This document shows, piece by piece, positions 9,429 through 17,408 of a stretch of 64,000 nt of DNA. The notes beneath the pieces were generated by a model. It was not told the origin of the DNA, ran no database searches, and saw nothing but the letters and a program-made list of their open reading frames with translations. The stretch covers positions 620,001 through 684,000 of the forward strand of contig NZ_JACESV010000001.1 in assembly GCF_013911645.1 (NCBI RefSeq), given 5' to 3'. Made by a program: the position numbers and the translations under genes. The stretch is from Allomuricauda sp. (lineage in GTDB: Bacteria; Bacteroidota; Bacteroidia; Flavobacteriales; Flavobacteriaceae). Position 1 is the stretch's first letter. Each line of letters opens with the position of its first letter.

Positions 9429-9904
9429 TCCATACAACCTTCCTTGCCCCTGGTATCGATCAGGTAGATGATTTTCCATTCTCCATCAAAATTGATGAGC
9501 TGAAAGGAATTAATGCCACAGTGACTGAACTCCCCGTTCAACCAAAATTCGTATCCTACCCAGGCATTGGCCATAGTTCTGTCCACCTGAATGGAGAAAG
9601 AAGTAAGTTTTTCCTCAAACTTGGTGGTTTCAGGTATGCCAACAATTGATTTTAAAAATTTTGAAAACTCTTCCGTCTTAAAAAGTGTCTTGCCTTCGGG
9701 GTTTCTTCCCGTGGTTTGAAGCACGATTTCGTTGGCCACGGTACTTTTTATGATGGTTGAATCTTGCTTGTGGAAACCTTCAAAAAAAGTTTCGACCACC
9801 TGTTTAACTTGTTCTTTGGCTTCTTCATTTGAAGGATTTGGGCCTTGAGCATATCCAAACACACCCAAAGCAAAAAATACTACGCAACTTAACAGTTTTC
9901 TCAT
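9425..9904 (-). CDS. Exported SnoaL/NTF2-like protein
   Basis: This 159-residue protein has a signal peptide (MRKLLSCVVFFALGVFGYAQ, 1-20). The mature domain fits an NTF2-like (DUF4440/SnoaL) cone fold: EAKEQVKQVVETFFEGFHKQ at the start, and NAWVGYEFWLNGEFSHCGIN and SFQLINFDGEWKIIYLIDTR at the end. Such proteins are common in Flavobacteriaceae and their substrates are mostly unknown. The start at 9904 is chosen over an upstream ATG at 9940 because it begins the signal peptide directly. It converges on sdaA with overlapping stop codons. Confidence 0.75.
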   Translation of the reverse strand: MRKLLSCVVFFALGVFGYAQGPNPSNEEAKEQVKQVVETFFEGFHKQDSTIIKSTVANEIVLQTTGRNPEGKTLFKTEEFSKFLKSIVGIPETTKFEEKLTSFSIQVDRTMANAWVGYEFWLNGEFSHCGINSFQLINFDGEWKIIYLIDTRGKEGCMD

Positions 9905-9974
9905 GGTATTAGTTTTTTGATTGAAGCCTAAATTAAACAAATCTGCTTACTTTTAGCCATCAAATAAAATTACG

Positions 9975-10793
9975 ATGTCTACAGCTAAAAAAGAATATAA
10001 AAGGGTAACGGTAAAATCGTTGGTGGAAATGAAAAAGACCGGTGAGAAAATCAGTATGCTCACCTCTTACGATTATTCCATGGCCAAAATTGTGGATGGT
10101 GCCAATGTGGATGCCATTTTGGTGGGAGATTCCGCCAGTAACGTAATGGCAGGACACGAAACCACTTTGCCCATCACCCTAGATCAAATGATTTACCACG
10201 CCACCTCCGTAGTCAGGGCCGCAAAAAGGGCTTTAGTTGTGGTGGACATTCCCTTTGGGAGCTACCAAGGTGACTCTAAGGAAGCTTTGCGCTCCGCCAT
10301 CCGAATTATGAAAGAAAGTGGCGCACATGCTGTAAAAGTTGAAGGTGGGGAGGAAATTAAAATATCCATCAGCCGAATTTTGGAGGCGGGAATTCCTGTG
10401 ATGGGCCACTTGGGGCTTACCCCGCAATCCATCTATAAATTTGGCACCTATACGGTTCGTGCAAAAGAAGAAGAAGAGGCCGAAAAACTAAAGTCTGATG
10501 CCAAATTATTGGAAGAATTGGGCTGTTTTGCCATTGTTTTGGAAAAAATTCCAGCAAAATTGGCCAAAGAGGTAGCAGAAAGCGTTTCCATTCCCATTAT
10601 TGGAATCGGTGCAGGAAACCATGTGGACGGACAGGTGCTGGTGGTCCACGATATGTTGGGGATGACCCACGAGTTCCACCCCAGGTTCTTGAGAAGATAT
10701 TTGAATCTGTACGATGAAATGAGCAAAGCCGTTTCCCAATATGTGGATGATGTGAAAAGTCAAGATTTCCCCAATGACGAAGAATCGTATTAA
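9975..10793 (+). CDS. panB: 3-methyl-2-oxobutanoate hydroxymethyltransferase
   Basis: This enzyme makes ketopantoate from 2-ketoisovalerate and 5,10-methylene-THF, the first committed step of pantothenate and CoA synthesis. The 272-residue chain is full length for the (beta/alpha)8 PanB family, with the metal and substrate motifs [30 protein letters not shown] and [15 protein letters not shown], and the late [20 protein letters not shown]. An extension of about 20 residues at the C-terminus is rich in charge. The gene is followed after 14 bases by the pseudouridine synthase gene and may share its transcript. Confidence 0.97.
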   Translation: MSTAKKEYKRVTVKSLVEMKKTGEKISMLTSYDYSMAKIVDGANVDAILVGDSASNVMAGHETTLPITLDQMIYHATSVVRAAKRALVVVDIPFGSYQGDSKEALRSAIRIMKESGAHAVKVEGGEEIKISISRILEAGIPVMGHLGLTPQSIYKFGTYTVRAKEEEEAEKLKSDAKLLEELGCFAIVLEKIPAKLAKEVAESVSIPIIGIGAGNHVDGQVLVVHDMLGMTHEFHPRFLRRYLNLYDEMSKAVSQYVDDVKSQDFPNDEESY

Positions 10794-10807
10794 TTAACAA
10801 TAATCAA

Positions 10808-11518
10808 TTGTCAATTACCAATTCCCTACATTCAAATCCATCGAATCTTCAAGTACTCTATGAGGACAACCACTTAATTGTGGTCAATAAACGCGTAGGC
10901 GATATTGTTCAAGGAGATAAAACAGGCGACGATCCCCTCAGCGAAGTGGTAAAACAATATCTTAAAGAGAAATACAACAAGCCTGGAAATGTGTATTTGG
11001 GTGTAGTGCATCGATTGGACCGTCCTACATCAGGAATTGTGCTTTTCGCCAAAACATCCAAAGCCCTGCCCCGACTCAACAAAATGTTTGCCCAAGGGGA
11101 AACCAAAAAAATGTATTGGGCGGTCGTTAAAAATGCACCTCCACAGGAAAGCGGAACTTTAGTTCATTGGTTGGTGCGCAACCCAAAGCAAAACAAGTCC
11201 TATGCACACAACAAAGAGGTTCCGAATAGCAAAAAGGCCGAGCTGGACTACAAAATCATAAAAAAACTGGATAATTATTTCTTGCTGGAAATTGATTTGA
11301 AAACGGGCAGGCACCATCAAATTAGGGCGCAATTGGCAGCCATAGGTTGTACCATTAAAGGGGATTTAAAATACGGTGCCGACCGCAGTAACAAGGATGG
11401 CGGCATCCACCTACATGCTAGAAGTTTGGAAATTGTACACCCCGTGCAAAAAGAACCCATGTCATTTTTGGCGCCTCCACCTGAAGACCCCGTCTGGAGC
11501 GCCTGTGCTAGCGAGTAA
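10808..11518 (+). CDS. RluA-family pseudouridine synthase
   Basis: This cytosolic enzyme converts specific uridines in rRNA or tRNA to pseudouridine. The 236-residue chain holds the catalytic-Asp motif VVHRLDRPTSGIVLFAKT (about residue 70), the LYEDNHLIVVNKRVGDIVQG N-terminal strand and the TGRHHQIRAQLAAIGCTIKG signature. No S4 domain is present, so it resembles the short RluA/YqcB-like group. The start is TTG; no ATG is available before the conserved N-terminus. The exact target uridine cannot be told. Its 3' end overlaps the convergent gene at 11508 by 11 bases. Confidence 0.93.
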   Translation: MSITNSLHSNPSNLQVLYEDNHLIVVNKRVGDIVQGDKTGDDPLSEVVKQYLKEKYNKPGNVYLGVVHRLDRPTSGIVLFAKTSKALPRLNKMFAQGETKKMYWAVVKNAPPQESGTLVHWLVRNPKQNKSYAHNKEVPNSKKAELDYKIIKKLDNYFLLEIDLKTGRHHQIRAQLAAIGCTIKGDLKYGADRSNKDGGIHLHARSLEIVHPVQKEPMSFLAPPPEDPVWSACASE

Positions 11519-13052
11519 TTGTCAAGGCTTTTTCCCTGATTATCTGTCCTACGGGCTTGTTCTGCAAGTGGCTTTCCAACCACGAAAGAATATCCAAATA
11601 CAAGAATGCCCTTTTCTCGTAAGGATGGTTCTCGTATTTCTTTAACTCATTGTACAACTTTTGGAACTCCCCTTTTAAATCGGTAGGGTAAATGTTTCCA
11701 AGGTTTCTTAGAAACTTAATCATTTCTTTCTGAACCTCGTGCAAATCGTTCATTTTCAGCAAGAACTTGTACGTGCTCTTAAGCTGTACTTCCAAATGAT
11801 AATCCATTCCCGCTTCATAATGTGCCACAAGGCTCAACACCCTTGCAAAACACATTAAATCCTCGCGCATCTTTAATTTTTTGTTGGAAATAATTTTTTT
11901 GAGGTAAGCGATACAATTTTTGTTGTCACCGTTACCAAAATATAGACAAGCAATTTTATAATAGAGCAACATTACATGATGTTCATCTATTTGTTGTCGG
12001 TGTTTTTTAATGCCGTACTCGATAATATTCACCAAATAAATGCCCTTGTCAAAAGTTCCCTCCAAAAAGTGAAGGTTCAATTTGTTTGTGTTGATATACA
12101 GAAAGGCCAATGAGCTTATGTTGTCATTTTTGGGAAACTTAGGGTCTTGCACCTGATCCTCCAATCGCTCCAAGGTTTCCCTAAACTGCGATGCGTATTT
12201 TACAAAGAAAAGCGACTCCAACAAGTAATGATTGCCCTTTAAAAAGAACACAGGGTTCAGCGGAATCATATGTTTGTTTTCGTAGAAAAGGTCCACCCAT
12301 TTACTGGCGTATTTATAGGCTGACAAAAAGTCCTGAATCAACAGACTGTACCATAGATGTGCTTTGTACAGCCATAATTTTTCACGGAAACCCAACTTTT
12401 CAATATCATATTTGGGCAAATGCTCGTCAAAATAACTCTTTACTTTTTGAAGATCCTCATCACTTCTCACATATCCCACTTTCAACATCATTCCATACAG
12501 CTGCAACGAAAGATTGGAAAGCTTGCTTGTCATTACGTTTAGTGCAGAAAGTTCTTTGGCTTCAACCGCAAGTTCATCCGCCCTATCCGGAATACTTCGG
12601 GTAATGTATTGGGTTTCAATCACCTTTTCCAGTTCCACGATTTCATACGCCACATTCTTTTCTTCATTCTCAATGGCGAAGCTTTTCGCCTTCTCCAAAA
12701 TCTTCAAGCTTTGTTTGTAAAGTCCCTTTTGATAAAGGATGGTGGCAAAATCCAGTTGTTCCCTAATTTGAATCCGGACATTTTGGTTCACGGGATTCAA
12801 GCGTAAACTCACCAAAACTTGCTTGTATAAATGTGCCTTTAGATTGGAAAGCTGTGATTTTTTGACAATGCCACTGTCCAAAATTTGACGCTCATCGTAC
12901 TTCCGCATCTTATCCAATAAATTAAACAGCGCCAAAAATTTAGCGTCCGTATTGACCCCCAATCGGCCAACATAGAGTTTAAATTGCCGCTTTTCTGATT
13001 TGGAAAGCGATTTTATCAGTACAAACAAAGCGTCCTTGTGGGCATTTGTCAT
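11508..13052 (-). CDS. Conserved helical-repeat protein of unknown function
   Basis: This 514-residue cytosolic protein has no signal peptide or membrane segment. It is strongly alpha-helical and Lys/Leu-rich, in the style of TPR-like repeat proteins (for example YQKGLYKQSLKILEKAKSFA and YYKIACLYFGNGDNKNCIAY). Its N-terminal part (DALFVLIKSLSKSEKRQFKL) is a region I associate with uncharacterised Bacteroidota proteins. No catalytic motif was seen. It is divergent from leuA (147 bases between starts) and convergent with the pseudouridine synthase, with an 11-base 3' overlap. Confidence 0.8.
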   Translation of the reverse strand: MTNAHKDALFVLIKSLSKSEKRQFKLYVGRLGVNTDAKFLALFNLLDKMRKYDERQILDSGIVKKSQLSNLKAHLYKQVLVSLRLNPVNQNVRIQIREQLDFATILYQKGLYKQSLKILEKAKSFAIENEEKNVAYEIVELEKVIETQYITRSIPDRADELAVEAKELSALNVMTSKLSNLSLQLYGMMLKVGYVRSDEDLQKVKSYFDEHLPKYDIEKLGFREKLWLYKAHLWYSLLIQDFLSAYKYASKWVDLFYENKHMIPLNPVFFLKGNHYLLESLFFVKYASQFRETLERLEDQVQDPKFPKNDNISSLAFLYINTNKLNLHFLEGTFDKGIYLVNIIEYGIKKHRQQIDEHHVMLLYYKIACLYFGNGDNKNCIAYLKKIISNKKLKMREDLMCFARVLSLVAHYEAGMDYHLEVQLKSTYKFLLKMNDLHEVQKEMIKFLRNLGNIYPTDLKGEFQKLYNELKKYENHPYEKRAFLYLDILSWLESHLQNKPVGQIIREKALTITR

Positions 13053-13199
13053 CGTAAAAAATATTGTTTAAACTATTGTTTTTCAGTTATTTAAACCACA
13101 CCAAAAGCAGTTTAACGTTGTAACATGCTCCCAGCTGTTTTTCGTCTTCAGCCTTCCTTTACTACTTTCGTTAGCCATAGTAAAAAACAGGTTGAGATA

Positions 13200-14372
13200 A
13201 TGGGTAAAGATAAGGTAGAAATTTTTGACACAACACTAAGGGATGGGGAACAGGTACCAGGTTGCAAACTGGATACCAAGCAAAAATTAATCATTGCCGA
13301 ACGATTGGATGAACTCGGAGTTGATGTGATCGAAGCAGGGTTTCCCATATCCAGTCCCGGTGATTTCAAATCGGTGAACGAAATTGCCAAATTGGTCAAA
13401 AATGCAACGGTCTGCGGATTGACCCGTGCCGTAAAAAAAGACATCGAAGTAGCCTCCGAAGCCATCAAAGATGCCAAAAGACCTAGAATACACACGGGAA
13501 TCGGAACTTCCGAGTCGCATATCAAATATAAATTCAACTCAACCCAAGATAAAATTATTGAGCGTGCCGTTGATGCCGTGGCTTATGCCAAAACCTTTGT
13601 AGAGGATGTTGAGTTCTATGCAGAGGATGCCGGCCGTACCGACAATGAGTTTTTAGCGAGAATCTGCGAAGCGGTAATTAAAGCCGGAGCAACCGTACTT
13701 AACATTCCCGATACTACAGGATATTGCCTTCCAGAAGAGTATGGTGCCAAAATGAAATACTTGAAAGAAAACGTAACAGGCATTGATAAAGCCATTCTTT
13801 CCTGTCACTGCCATAACGATCTTGGTTTGGCCACAGCAAATTCAATTGCAGGCGTAATCAACGGAGCACGACAAATTGAATGTACTATCAATGGTATAGG
13901 CGAAAGAGCTGGGAACACTTCTTTGGAGGAGGTTGTAATGATAATGAGACAACATCCGCACTTGAATTTGGATACCAACATCAACAGCAAACTACTTTGG
14001 GACACCAGTACCATGGTTTCTCAAAAAATGGGCATGCCCGTACAGCCCAACAAAGCAATTGTGGGCTCCAATGCATTTGCACACAGTTCCGGTATTCACC
14101 AAGATGGGGTGATCAAACGCCGGGAAACCTACGAGATCATTGATCCTAAAGATGTTGGGGTCAGCGAATCTTCCATTGTATTGACTGCAAGAAGTGGACG
14201 CGCAGCATTGGCTTACCGTGCCAAAAATGTAGGTTACGAACTCACAAAACTTCAATTGGATACGGTATACCAAAACTTTTTGAAGTACGCCGACGTTAAA
14301 AAAGAAATTTTGGATGAGGACATCCACGAGATTGTTGAAACCAGCAATATCGGAATGAAGAGCTTGGCTTAA
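13200..14372 (+). CDS. leuA: 2-isopropylmalate synthase, short form
   Basis: This enzyme catalyses the first step of leucine synthesis: acetyl-CoA plus 2-ketoisovalerate to 2-isopropylmalate. The HMGL-like TIM barrel carries [46 protein letters not shown] and [15 protein letters not shown]. At 390 residues the C-terminal LeuA dimer/regulatory domain (about 120 residues in full-length enzymes) is missing, so classical leucine feedback through that domain is not expected. ATG 13200 is preferred to ATG 13125 because it starts the conserved domain. It lies 17 bases before leuB; leuC and leuD are not nearby. Related activities (homocitrate or citramalate synthase) are less likely given leuB next door. 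Confidence 0.93.
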   Translation: MGKDKVEIFDTTLRDGEQVPGCKLDTKQKLIIAERLDELGVDVIEAGFPISSPGDFKSVNEIAKLVKNATVCGLTRAVKKDIEVASEAIKDAKRPRIHTGIGTSESHIKYKFNSTQDKIIERAVDAVAYAKTFVEDVEFYAEDAGRTDNEFLARICEAVIKAGATVLNIPDTTGYCLPEEYGAKMKYLKENVTGIDKAILSCHCHNDLGLATANSIAGVINGARQIECTINGIGERAGNTSLEEVVMIMRQHPHLNLDTNINSKLLWDTSTMVSQKMGMPVQPNKAIVGSNAFAHSSGIHQDGVIKRRETYEIIDPKDVGVSESSIVLTARSGRAALAYRAKNVGYELTKLQLDTVYQNFLKYADVKKEILDEDIHEIVETSNIGMKSLA

Positions 14373-14389
14373 ATCATGGTAACTGTCAT

Positions 14390-15508
14390 ATGATATTGAA
14401 AATCGCATTGCTAGCTGGAGATGGTGTTGGACCCGAAGTGTTGGCCCAGTCGGTAAAATGCCTAAATGCCGTTGAAGAGACCTTTAATCACCATTTTATT
14501 TTTAAAGAAGCTCCTATTGGTGCCATTGCTATAGACAAAAATGGGACTCCACTGCCCGATACTACCTTAAAATTATGTCAAGAGTCGGATGCCGTGCTTT
14601 TTGGCGCTATTGGTGACCCAAAATACGATAACGACCCCGATGCAAAAGTTAGGCCCGAACAAGGTTTACTTCAATTGCGCAAAGCACTTGGGCTGTTTGC
14701 CAACATTAGACCTATACTTTCGCATCCAACTTTGTTGGATAAATCCCCTCTAAAAAAGAAAGTGATCAATGGAACTGATTTTGTAATCTACCGTGAACTC
14801 ACCGGAGGAATCTATTTTGGGGAGAAAAAATTGAATGAAGAAGGCACAAAAGCCTCTGACCTTTGTGAATACTCCGAAGAAGAAATAAGCCGTATTGCCC
14901 ATTTGGCTTTTAAGGCCGCAAAGGGTCGTAAAAAGAAGCTTACTTTGGTAGATAAGGCCAATGTTTTGGAATCTTCAAGGCTTTGGCGCAAAGTTGTTAC
15001 ACGAATCGGTGAAAGTTATCCGGAAGTGGCGTTGGATTTTTTGTTCGTGGACAATGCTGCCATGCAGATCATACTCAACCCCAAACAGTTTGATGTTATT
15101 TTAACGGAGAATATGTTCGGGGACATTATTTCTGATGAAGGTAGCGTTATTGGTGGTTCTATCGGATTGTTGGCTTCAGCTTCTGTTGGTGAGGAAAATG
15201 CGTTGTTCGAACCTATTCACGGTTCTTATCCACAGGCCAAAGGTAAAGATATTGCCAACCCGATTGCCTCTATACTTTCCGCGGCTATGCTGTTGGAGCA
15301 TTTTGGACTGAACGAAGAGGCTTGGGCGGTAAAAAAGGCGGTGGATAAGTCTTTGAAGAAAGGAATCGTTACTCCCGATTTAAGGGAAAACAGTCAATAC
15401 GGAACCAATCAAGTTGGGGACTTTATTGCCCATAATATTGTGGATATTGAAGATGATACCCTTATGAATGATGAGAACATCGATTTGGGCAAGTCCACGA
15501 TTATTTAA
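14390..15508 (+). CDS. leuB: 3-isopropylmalate dehydrogenase
   Basis: This is the NAD-dependent oxidative decarboxylase of leucine synthesis. The 372-residue chain is typical. Motifs seen are LLAGDGVGPEVLAQ at the N-terminus, RELTGGIYFG (substrate Arg/Tyr region), VDKANVLESSRLWRKV, the metal-binding TENMFGDIISDEGSVIGGSIG and the NAD-binding FEPIHGSYPQAKGKDIANP. It follows leuA by 17 bases, so the two are almost certainly one transcript. The leader sequence LLAGDGVGPE has Val where most enzymes have Ile. A repeat-rich gap follows. Confidence 0.97.
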   Translation: MILKIALLAGDGVGPEVLAQSVKCLNAVEETFNHHFIFKEAPIGAIAIDKNGTPLPDTTLKLCQESDAVLFGAIGDPKYDNDPDAKVRPEQGLLQLRKALGLFANIRPILSHPTLLDKSPLKKKVINGTDFVIYRELTGGIYFGEKKLNEEGTKASDLCEYSEEEISRIAHLAFKAAKGRKKKLTLVDKANVLESSRLWRKVVTRIGESYPEVALDFLFVDNAAMQIILNPKQFDVILTENMFGDIISDEGSVIGGSIGLLASASVGEENALFEPIHGSYPQAKGKDIANPIASILSAAMLLEHFGLNEEAWAVKKAVDKSLKKGIVTPDLRENSQYGTNQVGDFIAHNIVDIEDDTLMNDENIDLGKSTII

Positions 15509-16034
15509 TGTCCTTATCAAGCGCAAGCTCAAGTGTCAAGTTCAAGAGCAAACGCAAATAACAAGTGCCCAATTCCAAATTCCAAATTCCAAACACCAAA
15601 CAACAAACAACAAAACTCCAGACTCCCGACTTCGTGCTTCCGACTTCTGACTTTCTCAAGTGCAAGCTCAAGCTCAAAACTTCCGACAACAAAATAATAG
15701 GCGTAGCGGTAACCGAATAACTCATTAACTGAAGCTCTAACTCTAAAGGCCTAGCATCTTCTGTAACCTCTGACACTAATTTCACTGATTTTCGCGAATA
15801 AGCTTTGTGTCATTTCGAACTGTCATCCTGAGCGCAATCGAAGGGGATAGTGAAAAATCTCTAGTTTGATAGAAAAATGAATGGTAAAGGGTTGGATTCA
15901 AATTGCACAAAAAAGTTCAAACCCAAGTATCAAGTTCAAGAGTCAAGACATCGTGCTTCGGACATCAAGCTTCCGACCTCCGGCTTCTTACAACAAAATA
16001 ACCGAATAACGCAGTGGCAGTCCACACTATTTGA
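15509..16034. repeat. Repeat-rich gap of purine/pyrimidine-biased quasi-repeats
   Basis: This 526-base stretch is made of short degenerate units such as CAAGTTCAAG, CAATTCCAAATTCC and GCTTCCGACTTC, and has no credible gene. Several words recur in inverted orientation in the gap at 47023-47508: CAAGTGCAAGCTCAAG (15657-15672 against 47207-47192), GCTTCCGACCTCCG, AACAACAAAATAACC and GAATAACGCAGTGG. A fragment GTCATCCTGAGCGCAATCGA near 15823 belongs to the REP-like family seen elsewhere. Confidence 0.7.
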
Positions 16035-17279
16035 CTAGCTCTCAGTTTCAGGCGCTTCAGAGGTCAACACTTTGATTACTTTATTGAACTCCTTTTTAAA
16101 TTCGACAAACTTATCACCCGTTGCCGGCCCATTAAAGCCCGTGTGTATTTTGCGGACTTCCCCGGTTTTATCAATATAAATTGTAGTAGGATAAGAAAGG
16201 ATATGGTTCAGCATCGGCAGTTTTTCGTTGGCCTTTTGCTTGTTAGATGTTCCGTATTGTGCCAAAAGGATTGGATAAGGCACCTCCTCTCTTTCCTTGA
16301 GTCTTTTTATGCCCTCAAAGGCTTTCTCCTGGGTTTTTGCGTATTCGAACGCCAATCCCACAAATTGCAAATCCAAATCCGGATTGTTTTTGATAAAATC
16401 CACATAAAACCGTGTTTCGTCCAAACAATTGGTGCACCAGGTTCCCATAATTTGGACCAGCACAACCTTGTCATCGAACATAGGGTCGTCCAAATTCACA
16501 ATCTCTCCGTCTGAATTTGGAAAGGAAAAATCGAACTTCTCATACCCTTCACGCAAATAAGTGAGGTCGTCGGAATCTGGAAGTTCAAAAGCTTCATTTC
16601 TAGCTCCCATAAATTCTTGGACAGCATGTTTGCCCGAATAAAATTTACCATCCAAAGTACTATCGGTCACTTGGGCCAAAAATAAAAACACGTGCGAACC
16701 ATCAAAAGCGGATAATTTCATACTGTCCCCGGTAACAACGCCGTCCAAATAGCGGTAATCCCCTGTTTTGGTCCTAAAAGTTCCTTTAACCTTGTTTCCG
16801 TTCTGCATAAAAATACCTTTTGCAGGATACTCATCTTCAGTATTTACCTTAAAATAAGTTTCCCAAATGCCCGAAATATTAACCGCTGCATCCTTTTCTG
16901 CCTCAAAACGATCCTGAGTACCATAAGTGGCCCTAAAAGGGACCTTTCGCCCTTTACTCTCTTCAATAAACTCACCGGTTATCTCATTTGCAGAATAAGT
17001 ACCCGAAATATGCCCCTCAAAAATAGGCATACGGATATCGATGGAATCCCCGTTAAAGGTAAACTCATCAATAGTGATAACTTCTTCCGCATTGAATACT
17101 TTCATCTCATATCCGCCATCTACATTTTGTGAAAGTGTAAATTCAAAAGGCAACTGTTGCGACTCTGAAACTTCAATTTTTCCCAGCCAATCGCCCACAT
17201 TCAATTTATTTTTTTCAGCATTTACGCATGAGGTCAATATAACTACAAGGCCTACTATCGCCAACCCTATCTTATTCAT
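16035..17279 (-). CDS. TlpA-like thioredoxin-domain lipoprotein
   Basis: This 414-residue exported lipoprotein starts with MNKIGLAIVGLVVILTSC, whose LTSC lipobox predicts lipidation at Cys18. The N-terminal half (about 25-240) is beta-rich with no recognised catalytic motif. The C-terminal half (about 260-410) is an AhpC/TSA-thioredoxin fold with the redox pair in GTWCTNCLDETRFYVDF and a cis-Pro region (LSYPTTIYIDKTGEV). It probably acts as a periplasmic disulfide reductase or in envelope redox balance; the partner is unknown. Start 17279 is chosen for the lipoprotein signal; an ATG at 17330 lies upstream in frame. Confidence 0.88.
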   Translation of the reverse strand: MNKIGLAIVGLVVILTSCVNAEKNKLNVGDWLGKIEVSESQQLPFEFTLSQNVDGGYEMKVFNAEEVITIDEFTFNGDSIDIRMPIFEGHISGTYSANEITGEFIEESKGRKVPFRATYGTQDRFEAEKDAAVNISGIWETYFKVNTEDEYPAKGIFMQNGNKVKGTFRTKTGDYRYLDGVVTGDSMKLSAFDGSHVFLFLAQVTDSTLDGKFYSGKHAVQEFMGARNEAFELPDSDDLTYLREGYEKFDFSFPNSDGEIVNLDDPMFDDKVVLVQIMGTWCTNCLDETRFYVDFIKNNPDLDLQFVGLAFEYAKTQEKAFEGIKRLKEREEVPYPILLAQYGTSNKQKANEKLPMLNHILSYPTTIYIDKTGEVRKIHTGFNGPATGDKFVEFKKEFNKVIKVLTSEAPETES

Positions 17280-17358
17280 AAAGTGAAAGATTTTACCTAA
17301 ATGTAGGAAATACATTTTAAAACAAATCATTGCTTGCGGCTTAAGGTCATTATTATCG

Positions 17359-17389
17359 TTGAATCTGTTCCCCTATTGTTATATATTTG
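17359..17389 (+). promoter_or_regulatory. Bacteroidota-type promoter for pheT
   Basis: TTG (17359-17361) and TATATTTG (17382-17389) are 20 bases apart, a good match to TTG-N17-23-TAnnTTTG. Transcription would start near 17397, leaving a leader of about 12 bases before the pheT ATG at 17409. Confidence 0.65.
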
Positions 17390-17408
17390 TGCCCTCTAAA
17401 AATGGGGT

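Noticed and set aside
15468..15785. Short ORFs on both strands after leuB
   Set aside because: Same quasi-repeat sequence; no protein features.
15509..16034. Possible CRISPR array
   Set aside because: Repeats are irregular in length and spacing, with no constant unit and no cas genes.
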